Origin: Sva-07 sp963741755
Lineage (GTDB): Bacteria; Actinomycetota; Acidimicrobiia; Acidimicrobiales; Ilumatobacteraceae
NCBI GenBank assembly: GCA_963741755.1
Contig: CAVUJG010000007.1
Coordinates: 62,001-126,000, forward strand
Length of the DNA: 64,000 nt
Reading direction: 5' to 3'
Part shown: piece by piece, positions 8,276-16,495 of the stretch
How positions within the stretch are numbered: the stretch's first letter is position 1
Layout: every line of letters begins with the position of its first letter
Notes under the pieces: model-generated
The model's input: only the letters and a program-made list of their open reading frames with translations
Database searches by the model: none
What the model was told of the DNA's origin: nothing
Made by a program: the position numbers and the translations under genes

Positions 8276-8964
8276 CGTCCGCCCTCCTGATTTCCGGCGT
8301 GGTTCCCCGAGCCCGGGTCTTCGGGAACCACGTCGTGAACCCGGCCGGCAATGACGTCGACCGAACGGGTCGCGAGCGAGCCGGCCCGTTCGAGTTCGTG
8401 ACTGGCGACGAGGATGGTGGCACCGGCCGCGGCTGCCTGACGCAGCGTGTCGTCGAGTTCGTCACGTGCCGACGCATCGAGGCCCGCGTGGGGCTCGTCG
8501 AGCAGCCACAGCTGTGCACGCCTCGCAATGAGACAGGCGAGGGCCGCTCGGCGCTTCTGGCCGGCTGACAGCCTGCTCACCGCGACGTCCGCGAGGCGTC
8601 CCGCCACGTCGAGGCGGCGCATCGCGACACGCATCTCGTCGTCGGATGCACCCACCGTGGAACCCCAGAACCGCACGTTCTCGGCGACGGTCAGGTCGAG
8701 ATACAGCCCGTTCTGATGTCCCAGGAGGCCAACGGTGCGTCGAATCGACTCGCGATGGGTCGTCAGATCGAGACCGAGCACCGTGCCGGTGCCACGCACC
8801 AAGGGCAGGAGCCCGGCACAGAGACGCAACAACGTGGTCTTGCCGGCTCCGTTCGGGCCACGCAACAGCACGATCTCACCCTGTTCGACCCGCAGCGTGG
8901 CCCCGGCGAGTGCCGGGAACTGTCCGAGCACGGCGACCGCGTCATCGAGTTCCACGACCGACAT
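8272..8964 (-). CDS. ccmA: CcmA ABC transporter ATP-binding protein
   Basis: 230 residues. Walker A GPNGAGKTT at residues 36-44, signature RLSAGQKRRAAL, Walker B LWLLDEPHAGLD, and H-loop ASHEL are all present, so the ATPase looks intact. First gene of the ccm operon. ATG at 8964 is chosen because TAGCGT lies exactly 7 nt upstream and no ribosome binding site is seen; upstream TTG at 8997 and GTG at 8970 are less likely. The last ~15 codons overlap a 29-bp palindrome (8301-8329) whose near-twin is intergenic at 43570, so the C-terminal tail (PEDPGSGNHAGN) appears to derive from that repeat. Confidence 0.93.
   Translation of the reverse strand: MSVVELDDAVAVLGQFPALAGATLRVEQGEIVLLRGPNGAGKTTLLRLCAGLLPLVRGTGTVLGLDLTTHRESIRRTVGLLGHQNGLYLDLTVAENVRFWGSTVGASDDEMRVAMRRLDVAGRLADVAVSRLSAGQKRRAALACLIARRAQLWLLDEPHAGLDASARDELDDTLRQAAAAGATILVASHELERAGSLATRSVDVIAGRVHDVVPEDPGSGNHAGNQEGGR
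8301..8329. repeat. 29-bp palindrome inside the 3' end of ccmA
   Basis: Begins GGTTCCCCGAGCCC and ends TCGGGAACC. It matches the 29-bp palindrome at 43570-43598 in length, arm sequence and single central base, with three differences in the right arm. Here it is translated as part of the CcmA tail. Confidence 0.8.
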
Positions 8965-8977
8965 GGCCGACACGCTA
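8965..8977 (-). promoter_or_regulatory. Putative leaderless promoter of the ccm operon
   Basis: On the minus strand TAGCGT (8977-8972) is followed by 7 nt and ATG of ccmA. A TTGACC lies upstream but at 14 nt, shorter than the usual 17. The opposite strand carries the sortase promoter within 60 bp, so this is a compact divergent control region. Confidence 0.5.
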
Positions 8978-9034
8978 GGTCGTGAAGTGTTGGTCAACTC
9001 GTGGCGCCGCGATCACGCGCACCCACCCTGGCGG

Positions 9035-9047
9035 TAGTTTCGTGGCC
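9035..9047 (+). promoter_or_regulatory. Putative leaderless -10 box of the first sortase gene
   Basis: TAGTTT at 9035-9040 is followed by 7 nt and GTG at 9048. An alternative GTG at 9042 would be only 1 nt from the box, which is not plausible for a leaderless start. Confidence 0.5.
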
Positions 9048-10238
9048 GTGTCGGACGTCGAAGCAGCTGCGACGCGCCCCAAGCGGGTGCGCAAGTTCGA
9101 TCGTCCTTCCCCACCCCACGACTGGCGTTGGTGGGTCGGCGGCGTCGGCAAGACACTGATCGCCACCGGACTGCTCCTGTTCGGATTCGTCGCCTACCAG
9201 TTGTGGGGCACCGGAATCGAGACCGCTCGCGCTCAGAACTCGCTGGAGAACGAGTTCGAAGAGCTCCTGGCAGGCACACCGCCCACCACGGCGGCGCCCG
9301 TCGACACGACCCCCGCCGAATCGACCCCCGCCGACACGACCTCCGCGGGGTCGATCCCCGTCACCGAACCACCCGAACCGGTACCGGTCGCCAGCCTTCC
9401 CCCGGTCGCCGAGGGCGACCCGATCGCCCGCATCGAGCTCCCTCGAATCGGCGTCGACAAGATCGTCGTCGCCGGCGTCGAGAAGGACGACCTGAAGAAG
9501 GGTCCGGGCCACTATCCGGAGACGCCACTACCAGGCCAGCTCGGCAACGCCGCGATCGCCGGCCACCGCACCACCTTCGGACAACCCTTCTTCGACGTCG
9601 ACAAGCTCGACGTCGGCGACGAGATCATCGTCACGACCCTCGCTGGACGCTACGTGTATCGGGTGACGGGCCAGCAGATCGTGTCGCCCAGCGACTACCA
9701 GGTGATCTCGACCACCGACCCGACCAAGGCGACGTTGACCCTCACCTCGTGCCACCCGAAGTACACCGCTCGTGAACGGATCATCATCTTCGCCGAACTC
9801 GACGCGACCGCGTCGGCCGGCGTGGTCGCCGAACCAACGATCAACTACGGCCGACCACTCGACGAATCCGAGCCAGCCGATCCCGACCCCACCAACACCG
9901 TCGTCGACCCGGAGACGACCTCCGTTGCCGGAGACTCTCCGGCGAGCAGCATCGCCGAGGATCCGACCCTGACGGCCAACCCGGAACCCCTCGACGACGA
10001 ACAGATCAGCGACGGAATCGCCGATGCGTTCTCCGAAGGGTGGTTCAGCGATCCCGGTGCGAACAGCCAGGTCCTGCTGTGGGGTCTGCTGCTCGCAGCG
10101 ATCGGAGTCGTGTCGTACCTGCTGAGCAAGAAGGCCAAGCGCGACTGGGTCGGCCTGCTGGTCGGCATCGTCCCGTTCGTGATCGTGCTGTACTTCTTCT
10201 TCCAGAACGTCAACCGGCTGCTCCCGCCGAACCTCTGA
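9048..10238 (+). CDS. Class E sortase
   Basis: 396 residues. A cytoplasmic N-terminus rich in basic residues, one transmembrane helix (TLIATGLLLFGFVAYQL), and a Thr/Pro/Ala-rich linker precede the sortase fold. The catalytic His is in AIAGHRTTFGQPF, the Cys in LTLTSCHPKY, and the Arg in TARERIIIF, all expected for sortases. A second low-complexity linker and two C-terminal helices (QVLLWGLLLAAIGVVSYLL and PFVIVLYFFF) follow, making the domain membrane-tethered at both ends. Class E sortases of high-GC Gram-positive bacteria anchor LAXTG proteins or pilins to the cell wall; no substrate with a sorting signal is visible in this window. Confidence 0.88.
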   Translation: MSDVEAAATRPKRVRKFDRPSPPHDWRWWVGGVGKTLIATGLLLFGFVAYQLWGTGIETARAQNSLENEFEELLAGTPPTTAAPVDTTPAESTPADTTSAGSIPVTEPPEPVPVASLPPVAEGDPIARIELPRIGVDKIVVAGVEKDDLKKGPGHYPETPLPGQLGNAAIAGHRTTFGQPFFDVDKLDVGDEIIVTTLAGRYVYRVTGQQIVSPSDYQVISTTDPTKATLTLTSCHPKYTARERIIIFAELDATASAGVVAEPTINYGRPLDESEPADPDPTNTVVDPETTSVAGDSPASSIAEDPTLTANPEPLDDEQISDGIADAFSEGWFSDPGANSQVLLWGLLLAAIGVVSYLLSKKAKRDWVGLLVGIVPFVIVLYFFFQNVNRLLPPNL

Positions 10239-10355
10239 GCGCACGACGGCGACGCCGGGGCCGGCCTGCTCCCGGGACTCGATGGCACTCCACGTCGCCA
10301 TCTCGGCCGAAGCGCTGACCTGTTGACCGGCCCCCCAATCGGGGAAAGGGCGCGG

Positions 10356-12728
10356 CTACTGCCTCGCCATCGCGATGCGGAGACGTTCGTCGGGATCGAT
10401 GAAGTGGTCGTGGTCGTCGTCACCGAGGTCGATCTGCACCCAGTGGATCTTCCCGGTGAACTTGCTCGTGTCGACGTCGTAGTCGGGCGTGACGCAGGTG
10501 CCCGACTCGTAGCCGATGTCGGTGGTCTCGTCGGCGGAGAAGACCATCGCCTGGGTGGCCTCGACACGGCCGGTGCCGACGGCGTCGCCGTCGTGGTAGA
10601 GCGTCACACCGCCGCCCTTGGCGAGACCACCACCGTCGTATGCGAACTCCATCCGGACCTGGTGGGTGCCCTCGGGAACGGTGACGGTCGCCGATGTCGT
10701 GAACCACTGGATGCCGAGCAGGTTGTAGACGAACGTCAGCACGCCGTCCTTGCAGTAGACACCCCAGCCGCCGAAGCGGCCGCCCTGAGCAATGATCACA
10801 CCGCTGGCACCGCCGGCGGGAACCTCGACCTCAGCGGTCACCGAGAACGACCGGTTCTTGATGCTCACGACGCTGTTCTCCGACAGGCGCCCCATGCCGG
10901 GGAAGAACTGTTGCGAGGTGCCGTGGATCAGGGTCGGGCGACCTGCCAGATCGGGATTGAGCCGCTCCGCCCCGCGGTCGTCGATCGGCAGCACGTTGTA
11001 CTTCGTGGCCTCGATGATCCAGAGCCGTTGGAGCTTGGCCAGTCGTTCGGGGTCGGCCGCAGCGAGGTTCTCGGCCTGGCTGTAGTCCCCGCTGCCGTCG
11101 TACAGCTCCCAGGTGTCGTCGTCGAAGGCCGGCAGTACCGCGCCGACCATCTCCCACGGGGTGTGGTGCTTCGTGACCGCACTCCAGCCCTTGTGATAGA
11201 TGCCGCGATTGCCGAACATCTCGAAGTACTGCAGGTCGTGACGCTCCGGCTCGTCGGCGTGGTTGAAGGTGTACAGCATGCTGGTGCCCTCCATCGGCGA
11301 CTGCTGCACACCGTTGACCATCGTCGGCTCGGGCAGCCCGGCCGCTTCGAGGATCGTCGGCGCGATGTCGATCACGTGGGTGAACTGCTCGCGAAGTCCG
11401 CCGGCCTCGCTGATGCCGTTCGGCCAGCTGACGATGGTCCCGTTGCGGGTGCCGCCCCAGTGCGACGCCACCTGCTTGGTCCATTGGAACGGGGTGTTCA
11501 TCGCGTGCGCCCAACCAACCGAGTAGTGGTTGTACGACGCCGGCGTGCCGAAGTCGCCCATCTTGGAGCGCATGAACTCGGGGGTCTCGAGCGCGGCCAT
11601 GCCATTGAAGTTGGCCATCTCGTTGAACGCACCGTTCAACGTTCCCTCGGCGGAGGCACCGTTGTCGCCGACGATGTAGTACACGAGCGTGTCGTCGAGC
11701 ACGCCGAGGCCCTCGATGGCATCGATCACACGACCGACGTGGTGGTCGGTGTGCTCCAGGAACCCGGCGTACACCTCCATCTGGCGCGCCAGAACGGGTT
11801 TCAACTCCTCGGGCATGTCGTCCCACGCCGGGATCTCGTCATGGCGGGCCGTGAGCTCCGCGTCGGCAGGAATCACGCCGAGCTGCTTCTGGCGGGCGAA
11901 CGTGGCCTCGCGCAGGGCGTCCCAGCCGCCGTCGAACTGCCCGGCGTACTTGTCGGCCCATTCGAGCGGCACGTGGTGCGGCGCGTGCGTCGCTCCCGGG
12001 GCGAAGTACGCGAAGAACGGACGGTCGGGCATCAGAGCCTTCTGCTGGCGGATCCAGCTGATGGCGTGGTCGGCGAGGTCCTCGGTGAGGTGATAGCCCT
12101 CCTCGGCCGTCGCGGGCGGCTCGACGGGCGTCGTCCCGGAGTACAGCGCCGGCTCGTACTGGTTGTTCTCGCCGCCGATGAAGCCGTAGAACGTCTCGAA
12201 GCCGCCACCGGCCGAGGGCCATGCGTCGAACGGGCCCATCGGCGACGACTGCCAGACCGGCACCTCGTGGCACTTGCCGAACTGGGCGGTCGAGTAGCCG
12301 TTCAGTTTCAACGTCATCGCCAACGGCGCCTTCGTGTTCGGGCGCACGGAACTGTTGCCGGGTGCTGACGTTGCCGTCTCGGTGATGCTGCCCATCCCGA
12401 CCGAGTGGTGGTTGCGGCCGGTGAGCATCGCTTGGCGAGTTGGCGCGCACAGCGCGGTCGTGTGGAAGCGGTTGTAGCGGAGACCGCTGGCGGCGAGTCG
12501 TTCGGCGTTCGGTGTGTTGCACGGCCCTCCGAATGCCGACGAGGCGCCGAAACCGACGTCATCGAGCAGGACGATCAGCACGTTCGGTGCCCCCTCGGGA
12601 GGCAGGAGCGGCTCGATCGGCGGGTACGCCGTGTCGGGGTCTTTCGCGTCGTACGTGGTCAGCCCCGGCGCCGGACGATCGGGGATTGGCAGCATCGAAC
12701 GGGCATGGCGATCGGGACGGTTGGACAT
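10356..12728 (-). CDS. Arylsulfatase-type sulfatase
   Basis: 790 residues. The sulfatase core starts at about residue 48 (PNVLIVLLDDVGFG, with the two metal-binding Asp residues). The formylglycine signature LCAPTRQAMLTGRN places the modifiable Cys at residue 94 in the C-x-P-x-R context. Other metal or substrate motifs are GKCHEVPVW, YFAPGATHAPHH and YIVGDNGAS. The C-terminal ~200 residues are beta-rich. It should hydrolyse sulfate esters after Cys is oxidised to formylglycine; no formylglycine-generating enzyme is in the window. No signal peptide is seen. A GAGGAG ribosome binding site precedes the ATG. Sulfatases of this type are common in marine bacteria that degrade algal or host sulfated compounds. 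Confidence 0.93.
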   Translation of the reverse strand: MSNRPDRHARSMLPIPDRPAPGLTTYDAKDPDTAYPPIEPLLPPEGAPNVLIVLLDDVGFGASSAFGGPCNTPNAERLAASGLRYNRFHTTALCAPTRQAMLTGRNHHSVGMGSITETATSAPGNSSVRPNTKAPLAMTLKLNGYSTAQFGKCHEVPVWQSSPMGPFDAWPSAGGGFETFYGFIGGENNQYEPALYSGTTPVEPPATAEEGYHLTEDLADHAISWIRQQKALMPDRPFFAYFAPGATHAPHHVPLEWADKYAGQFDGGWDALREATFARQKQLGVIPADAELTARHDEIPAWDDMPEELKPVLARQMEVYAGFLEHTDHHVGRVIDAIEGLGVLDDTLVYYIVGDNGASAEGTLNGAFNEMANFNGMAALETPEFMRSKMGDFGTPASYNHYSVGWAHAMNTPFQWTKQVASHWGGTRNGTIVSWPNGISEAGGLREQFTHVIDIAPTILEAAGLPEPTMVNGVQQSPMEGTSMLYTFNHADEPERHDLQYFEMFGNRGIYHKGWSAVTKHHTPWEMVGAVLPAFDDDTWELYDGSGDYSQAENLAAADPERLAKLQRLWIIEATKYNVLPIDDRGAERLNPDLAGRPTLIHGTSQQFFPGMGRLSENSVVSIKNRSFSVTAEVEVPAGGASGVIIAQGGRFGGWGVYCKDGVLTFVYNLLGIQWFTTSATVTVPEGTHQVRMEFAYDGGGLAKGGGVTLYHDGDAVGTGRVEATQAMVFSADETTDIGYESGTCVTPDYDVDTSKFTGKIHWVQIDLGDDDHDHFIDPDERLRIAMARQ

Positions 12729-12836
12729 CGAGGCTCCTCAGGGACAGAACGAATGTCTACGTGAACCTACGTCATGCCAAGGTGAGCCGCTATCGCCCAA
12801 TACGGACGAATGTCGTCGCTGCGCGGTTCCGCGGGC

Positions 12837-13577
12837 TCAGCGACCAGTGAACTCCGGACGACGCTTGTCGAGGAACGCGGTGCGGCCTTCCTCGGCGTCG
12901 GAGCTCGCCCACGCAGCGCTGCGAGCGGTCTCGAAGTCGTCGTCGGGGCCGGGTTCGGCGATGGCGTGTTCCAAACCGAGTTTGTGGCCGGCGATCGTGA
13001 GCGGGGCCAGACGTGAGAGTTCGTGCGCCCACGCAACGGCGTCGTCGAGTGTGCCCAGACGGTGGATGCCGCCCGTCGCATGGAGTTGCTCAGCGGTGTA
13101 GGTCTGGGCGGCGAGCAACATTGCCCGTGCGATGGGCGGTGAGAACTCCGACGCCAGTCGGCGGATCGTCCAGTGGTCGACGACGAGGCCGAGCTTGGCT
13201 GCCGGGATCCCCAACACGCTGGTCGGCGTGGCCACCCGCAGGTCGGTGGCGATCGCGAGCTGCGCTCCGGCGCCGAGCGCGGGGCCGTCGATCGCGGCGA
13301 TCACCGGCACGGGCAGGTGGCCGAAGCCACGCAGCACCGATGCGAGGTCGATGGCGAACTGGCCCTCCTCGACCCCGTTGAGGTCAGCGCCGGCGCTGAA
13401 TGCCGGCGGTTTGCCCGTGAGTACCACCGCCCGAATCGCGTCGGGCGCGCGAGCGACGATCGCGGCCTGGACGTCGAGGAGTTCCAGCAGCGTGGCGTGG
13501 TCGACGGCGTTGCGTCGCGACGGTCGGTCGAGGGTGACGATCGAGACGAATCCATCGTGGGTGAGATCGACCGTCAT
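12837..13577 (-). CDS. Enoyl-CoA hydratase/isomerase family protein
   Basis: 246 residues of the crotonase fold. The oxyanion hole regions are PPAFSAGADLNG and AIDGPALGAGAQLA, both with the conserved backbone-forming glycines. The second catalytic Glu of classical hydratases is not obvious (the region reads KLGLVVDHWTIRRLASEF), so a hydratase, isomerase or thioesterase-like role cannot be chosen. The start at 13577 gives MTVDLTHDGFVSIVTLDRP, a typical crotonase beginning. It is transcribed away from the adjacent small membrane protein. Confidence 0.85.
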   Translation of the reverse strand: MTVDLTHDGFVSIVTLDRPSRRNAVDHATLLELLDVQAAIVARAPDAIRAVVLTGKPPAFSAGADLNGVEEGQFAIDLASVLRGFGHLPVPVIAAIDGPALGAGAQLAIATDLRVATPTSVLGIPAAKLGLVVDHWTIRRLASEFSPPIARAMLLAAQTYTAEQLHATGGIHRLGTLDDAVAWAHELSRLAPLTIAGHKLGLEHAIAEPGPDDDFETARSAAWASSDAEEGRTAFLDKRRPEFTGR

Positions 13578-13614
13578 GACCCGCAGCGTCTCGCTCGTAG
13601 CATGACCCGACTGT

Positions 13615-13893
13615 ATGTCGAACCCTGCTGCCACGCCCGACGAGATCGATCCCATACGCGCCAAGCGGGCGCAGATCGCCAAGTGGACGCTGCTCGCCAA
13701 CCGCATCGGCTACCTCTTCGTGGCGTTGGCGATGGCATTGTTCTTCATCGCGTTCGCCATCGGGTTCTCACCGACGATGGCCACGCTCGTGATCGTCTCG
13801 TTCGTGATCGGATGCGTCCTACTGGCACCGTCGATCATCGTGGGCTACGCCGTCAAGGCTGCGGAACGCGACGACCGCGAGCGCGGGTTCTGA
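13615..13893 (+). CDS. Small two-helix membrane protein, unknown function
   Basis: 92 residues. A charged N-terminus (IRAKRAQIAKWTLLANRIGY) precedes two hydrophobic helices (FVALAMALFFIAFAIGF and LVIVSFVIGCVLLAPSIIV) and a charged tail. No recognised catalytic motif. It is divergent from the enoyl-CoA hydratase, with only 37 bp between the starts, and is followed 56 bp later by a TetR regulator. Similar short proteins are common in actinobacteria. Not recognised further. Confidence 0.7.
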   Translation: MSNPAATPDEIDPIRAKRAQIAKWTLLANRIGYLFVALAMALFFIAFAIGFSPTMATLVIVSFVIGCVLLAPSIIVGYAVKAAERDDRERGF

Positions 13894-13931
13894 GTCTGCG
13901 CGGCACCGAATTCCGCCTTGCCTCGCCGGGC

Positions 13932-13947
13932 GTTACCATTGGGTAAC
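13932..13947. promoter_or_regulatory. Putative TetR operator overlapping the promoter of the TetR gene
   Basis: Inverted repeat GTTACC (13932-13937) and GGTAAC (13942-13947) separated by 4 nt, ending 2 nt before the ATG of the TetR gene. Position suggests autoregulation. TACCAT inside it may be a -10 box. Confidence 0.5.
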
Positions 13948-13949
13948 CA

Positions 13950-14537
13950 ATGTCCCCTCGACTCACCGCACACGCCCGCCGGGAACAGATCCTCGACGTC
14001 GCCCTCGAGGTGTTCGCGACGCACGGCTTCCACGGCGCATCGATGAACGACGTCGCCGATGCTGTCGGTGTCACCAAGCCGGTGCTGTACCAGCACTTCG
14101 ATTCCAAGCGCGACCTCTACCAGGCGCTGATCGACGAGGTCGGCGCCCGCCTTCTCGGCAACATCACCAAAGCCGCCGCCGAAGCCACCGACGGCAAGAG
14201 CCAGACCGAACTCGGGTTCCGCGCGTACTTCCGATGGGTCGCCGACGACCATGACGGGTTCCGGTTCCTGTTCGGGTCGGGAACCCGGCGAGACGACGAG
14301 TTCAACGCCGCAGTCATCCGGATCACCGCCGAGGCCGCGAGGGCCGTTGCCCCGTTGATCGCCGTCGACATCGACGAACGCCACCGGACCACGATCGCCC
14401 ACTCACTGGTCGGAATGGCCGAAGGCGCGAGCCGCCTCCTGGTCGAACGCGGCGACGAGTTCGATCCCGACGAGATCGCCCAGGTCGTCGCCGATCTCGC
14501 ATGGGCAGGCCTCCGCGCCGTCCAACCCAAAGACTGA
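13950..14537 (+). CDS. TetR family transcriptional regulator
   Basis: 195 residues. The N-terminal helix-turn-helix is clear: RREQILDVALEVFATHGFHG then MNDVADAVGVTKPVLYQHF at residues 31-50. The C-terminal ligand domain (RAYFRWVADDHDGFRFLFG) resembles the actinobacterial TetR_C group with a W at this position. A palindrome at 13932-13947 immediately upstream is a probable operator. The gene is followed by a carotenoid oxygenase 138 bp downstream, which has its own strong promoter. Confidence 0.9.
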   Translation: MSPRLTAHARREQILDVALEVFATHGFHGASMNDVADAVGVTKPVLYQHFDSKRDLYQALIDEVGARLLGNITKAAAEATDGKSQTELGFRAYFRWVADDHDGFRFLFGSGTRRDDEFNAAVIRITAEAARAVAPLIAVDIDERHRTTIAHSLVGMAEGASRLLVERGDEFDPDEIAQVVADLAWAGLRAVQPKD

Positions 14538-14639
14538 CACCCGGCGACAGGACTGATCCCGGCAACTCGCCGTTCGAGCGCGGAACTGGATGGGACGGTC
14601 CATCCGAACTGCAACGCAAACGGGTCTGGCGATGCAGGG

Positions 14640-14668
14640 TTGACAGATGTTCACCCATCGGTCATGGT
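14640..14668 (+). promoter_or_regulatory. Sigma-70-type promoter of the carotenoid oxygenase gene
   Basis: A perfect -35 hexamer TTGACA at 14640-14645, a 17-nt spacer and CATGGT at 14663-14668, followed by 7 nt and ATG at 14676. This is the best consensus promoter in the window and fits a leaderless transcript. Confidence 0.65.
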
Positions 14669-14675
14669 GGAGTAC

Positions 14676-16025
14676 ATGACCGACACCGTCGCTGCTGTCC
14701 GCGCACCTCGAGCGAACGAGAACCCGTACCTCGCAGGCAACTACGCCCCGGTCGAGCAGGAGGTGACCGCATTCGAGTTGCCCGTCACCGGCGAGATCCC
14801 CGCCGATCTGGAGGGACGCTGGCTGCGCAACGGCCCGAACCCCGGCGCCGACATCGACCCTGCGGTCCACCACTGGTTCATGGGTGCAGGCATGGTCCAC
14901 GGGGTGCGCCTCCGCGGCGGCCGGGCCGAGTGGTACCGCAACCGCTTCGTGGCGGGCGACGACGGGTTCTCGGCGAACACGAACGTCGGCGGGTTCGCGG
15001 GCACGACGTGGGCGATGGTCGAAGCCGGTTCACCGCCGGTCGAACTCGGCTACGAATTGGACTCGCTCGGCGCGAACCGCTTCTTCGGCACGCTGCCGAA
15101 CGGCTTCAGCGCCCACCCGAAGTACGACCCCGCCACCGGTGAGCTCCACGCGATGGCGTACCAGTGGCCCGACCTCGTCGACCACGTCCAGTACGTGGTC
15201 GTCGGCGCCGACGGGAGGGTCGCCAAGGTGACCGACGTTCCGGTGCCCGACATGCCGATGATGCACGACATGTCGCTCACGCCGACCTACGCCGTCGTGT
15301 ACGACCTGCCGGTCACCGTCAATCTCGACGTGGTCGTCGCCGGCTCTCCGTGGCCGTTCACCTGGGCGCCCGACCGGGCCGCTCGCGTGGGGCTGCTGCC
15401 GCGCAACGGCTCCGCCGACGACATCGTGTGGTGTGACGTCGAGCCCTGTTACGTCTTCCACCCGCTCAACGCCTACGACGCCGATGACGGCACCGTCGTG
15501 GTCGACCTGTGCCGGTACGACCGGATGATGGACAACGATCGACGTGGCCCGTTCACCGACTCGTTGCCGACATTCGACCGGTGGGTGATCGACCCGACCG
15601 CCAAGCGAGTGTTCGAGACCCGACTCGACGATCGCCCGCAGGAGTTCCCCCGCCATCATCCCGGCGTCGGGCTCAAGGCACACCGTTACGGCTTCACCTC
15701 GGAGATCTTCCAGGGAGGCCCGAACCTCCACGGCGCGATCATCAAGCACGACCTCGATCGGGGAACGACCGAGGCCCACGACTTCGGTGCGGACCGCGGC
15801 GGTGCGGAACCGGTCGTGGTGCCGAAAGCCGGTGGTGTGGCGGAAGACGACGTCTGGATCCTCACGGTGGTCTACGACCCGGCGAGCGATTCCAGCGAGC
15901 TGTGCATCCTCGACGGCCAGGACATCACCGGACCCGAAGTCGCCCGCATTCACCTCCCCCAGCGTGTGCCGTTCGGCTTCCACGGCAACTGGGTGTCCGA
16001 CAACTCGGTGCCGCCACCATCGTGA
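14676..16025 (+). CDS. Carotenoid oxygenase (RPE65/CCD family)
   Basis: 449 residues, the normal family length. The opening PVTGEIPADLEGRWLRNGPNP is diagnostic of retinal pigment epithelial membrane/carotenoid cleavage dioxygenases. Four iron-binding histidines are present: H147 in FSAHPKY, H197 in MMHDMSLT, H262 in VFHPLNAYD and H436 in FGFHGNW. Such enzymes use non-heme Fe(II) and O2 to split carotenoids, apocarotenoids or stilbenes; the substrate cannot be told. ATG 14676 is chosen over an upstream in-frame ATG because the latter falls within the promoter. The gene ends at a 21-bp hairpin. Confidence 0.92.
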   Translation: MTDTVAAVRAPRANENPYLAGNYAPVEQEVTAFELPVTGEIPADLEGRWLRNGPNPGADIDPAVHHWFMGAGMVHGVRLRGGRAEWYRNRFVAGDDGFSANTNVGGFAGTTWAMVEAGSPPVELGYELDSLGANRFFGTLPNGFSAHPKYDPATGELHAMAYQWPDLVDHVQYVVVGADGRVAKVTDVPVPDMPMMHDMSLTPTYAVVYDLPVTVNLDVVVAGSPWPFTWAPDRAARVGLLPRNGSADDIVWCDVEPCYVFHPLNAYDADDGTVVVDLCRYDRMMDNDRRGPFTDSLPTFDRWVIDPTAKRVFETRLDDRPQEFPRHHPGVGLKAHRYGFTSEIFQGGPNLHGAIIKHDLDRGTTEAHDFGADRGGAEPVVVPKAGGVAEDDVWILTVVYDPASDSSELCILDGQDITGPEVARIHLPQRVPFGFHGNWVSDNSVPPPS

Positions 16026-16034
16026 GTGCTCGCA

Positions 16035-16079
16035 TCTCGTGAATTCGTGCGGGAATTGTTCCCGCACGAATTCACGAGA
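16035..16079. terminator. Perfect 21-bp hairpin, bidirectional terminator candidate
   Basis: Positions 16035-16055 and 16059-16079 are perfectly complementary over 21 bp with a 3-nt TTG loop; the top of the stem is GTGCGGGAA/TTCCCGCAC. It lies between a plus-strand gene ending at 16025 and a minus-strand gene ending at 16096, the expected place for a shared terminator. There is no T-run. Confidence 0.8.
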
Positions 16080-16095
16080 GCTCGAAGGGCAAGCC

Positions 16096-16389
16096 TCAGT
16101 CGGCGGGGACGATGACGAGGCTCGTTGCGCCGCTGGAGTCGGCTGCGGGTTCCTGCACGTCGATCTTCGCGGCGGCCAGAGCGTCGGAGACCTCGGGCGC
16201 GACGCAGTAGTCGAGCCCGTGGACGCTGGCGGTGTGGTCACCGTCCATCGGCTCGTCGACGAACCCGAGCGAGATGCCCTCCTGGCCGTCGGTTGCTCCT
16301 GCGACCCTCAGGAGCGCATCACCGGGGATCCCCTGTTGGGTTCGGACGTCGGTCAGCATCGTGGCCGCAGTTTGGGTCAGGGTCAGCAT
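16096..16389 (-). CDS. Degenerate IscA/HesB-like protein lacking the cysteine triad
   Basis: 97 residues. The opening MLTLTQTAATMLTDVR and the beta-strand spacing (LLRVAGA, ISLGFVDEP, CVAPEVSDALAAAKIDV) resemble A-type iron-sulfur carriers. However, the three cysteines (one after the first strands and C-G-C at the C-terminus) are missing; a single Cys lies at about residue 62 in GLDYCVAPE. A conventional cluster-binding role is therefore unlikely. ATG 16389 is chosen over ATG 16395, because the GGAGG at 16400-16396 is 6 nt from the former and adjacent to the latter. Confidence 0.6.
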   Translation of the reverse strand: MLTLTQTAATMLTDVRTQQGIPGDALLRVAGATDGQEGISLGFVDEPMDGDHTASVHGLDYCVAPEVSDALAAAKIDVQEPAADSSGATSLVIVPAD

Positions 16390-16495
16390 GGTCATCCTCC
16401 TCGGATGTCGGTTGCGTCCCTCCAGACCTACCCGCGCGCTCCGGCTCCGCCAACCTCGATCGCCCGATCGGCCGCTGACCAGGCGTCATACACGA

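Noticed and set aside
10239..10355. Terminator between the sortase and the sulfatase
   Set aside because: Only short GC-rich complementary stretches such as CCCC/GGGG are present; nothing as convincing as the hairpins at 16035 or 63284.
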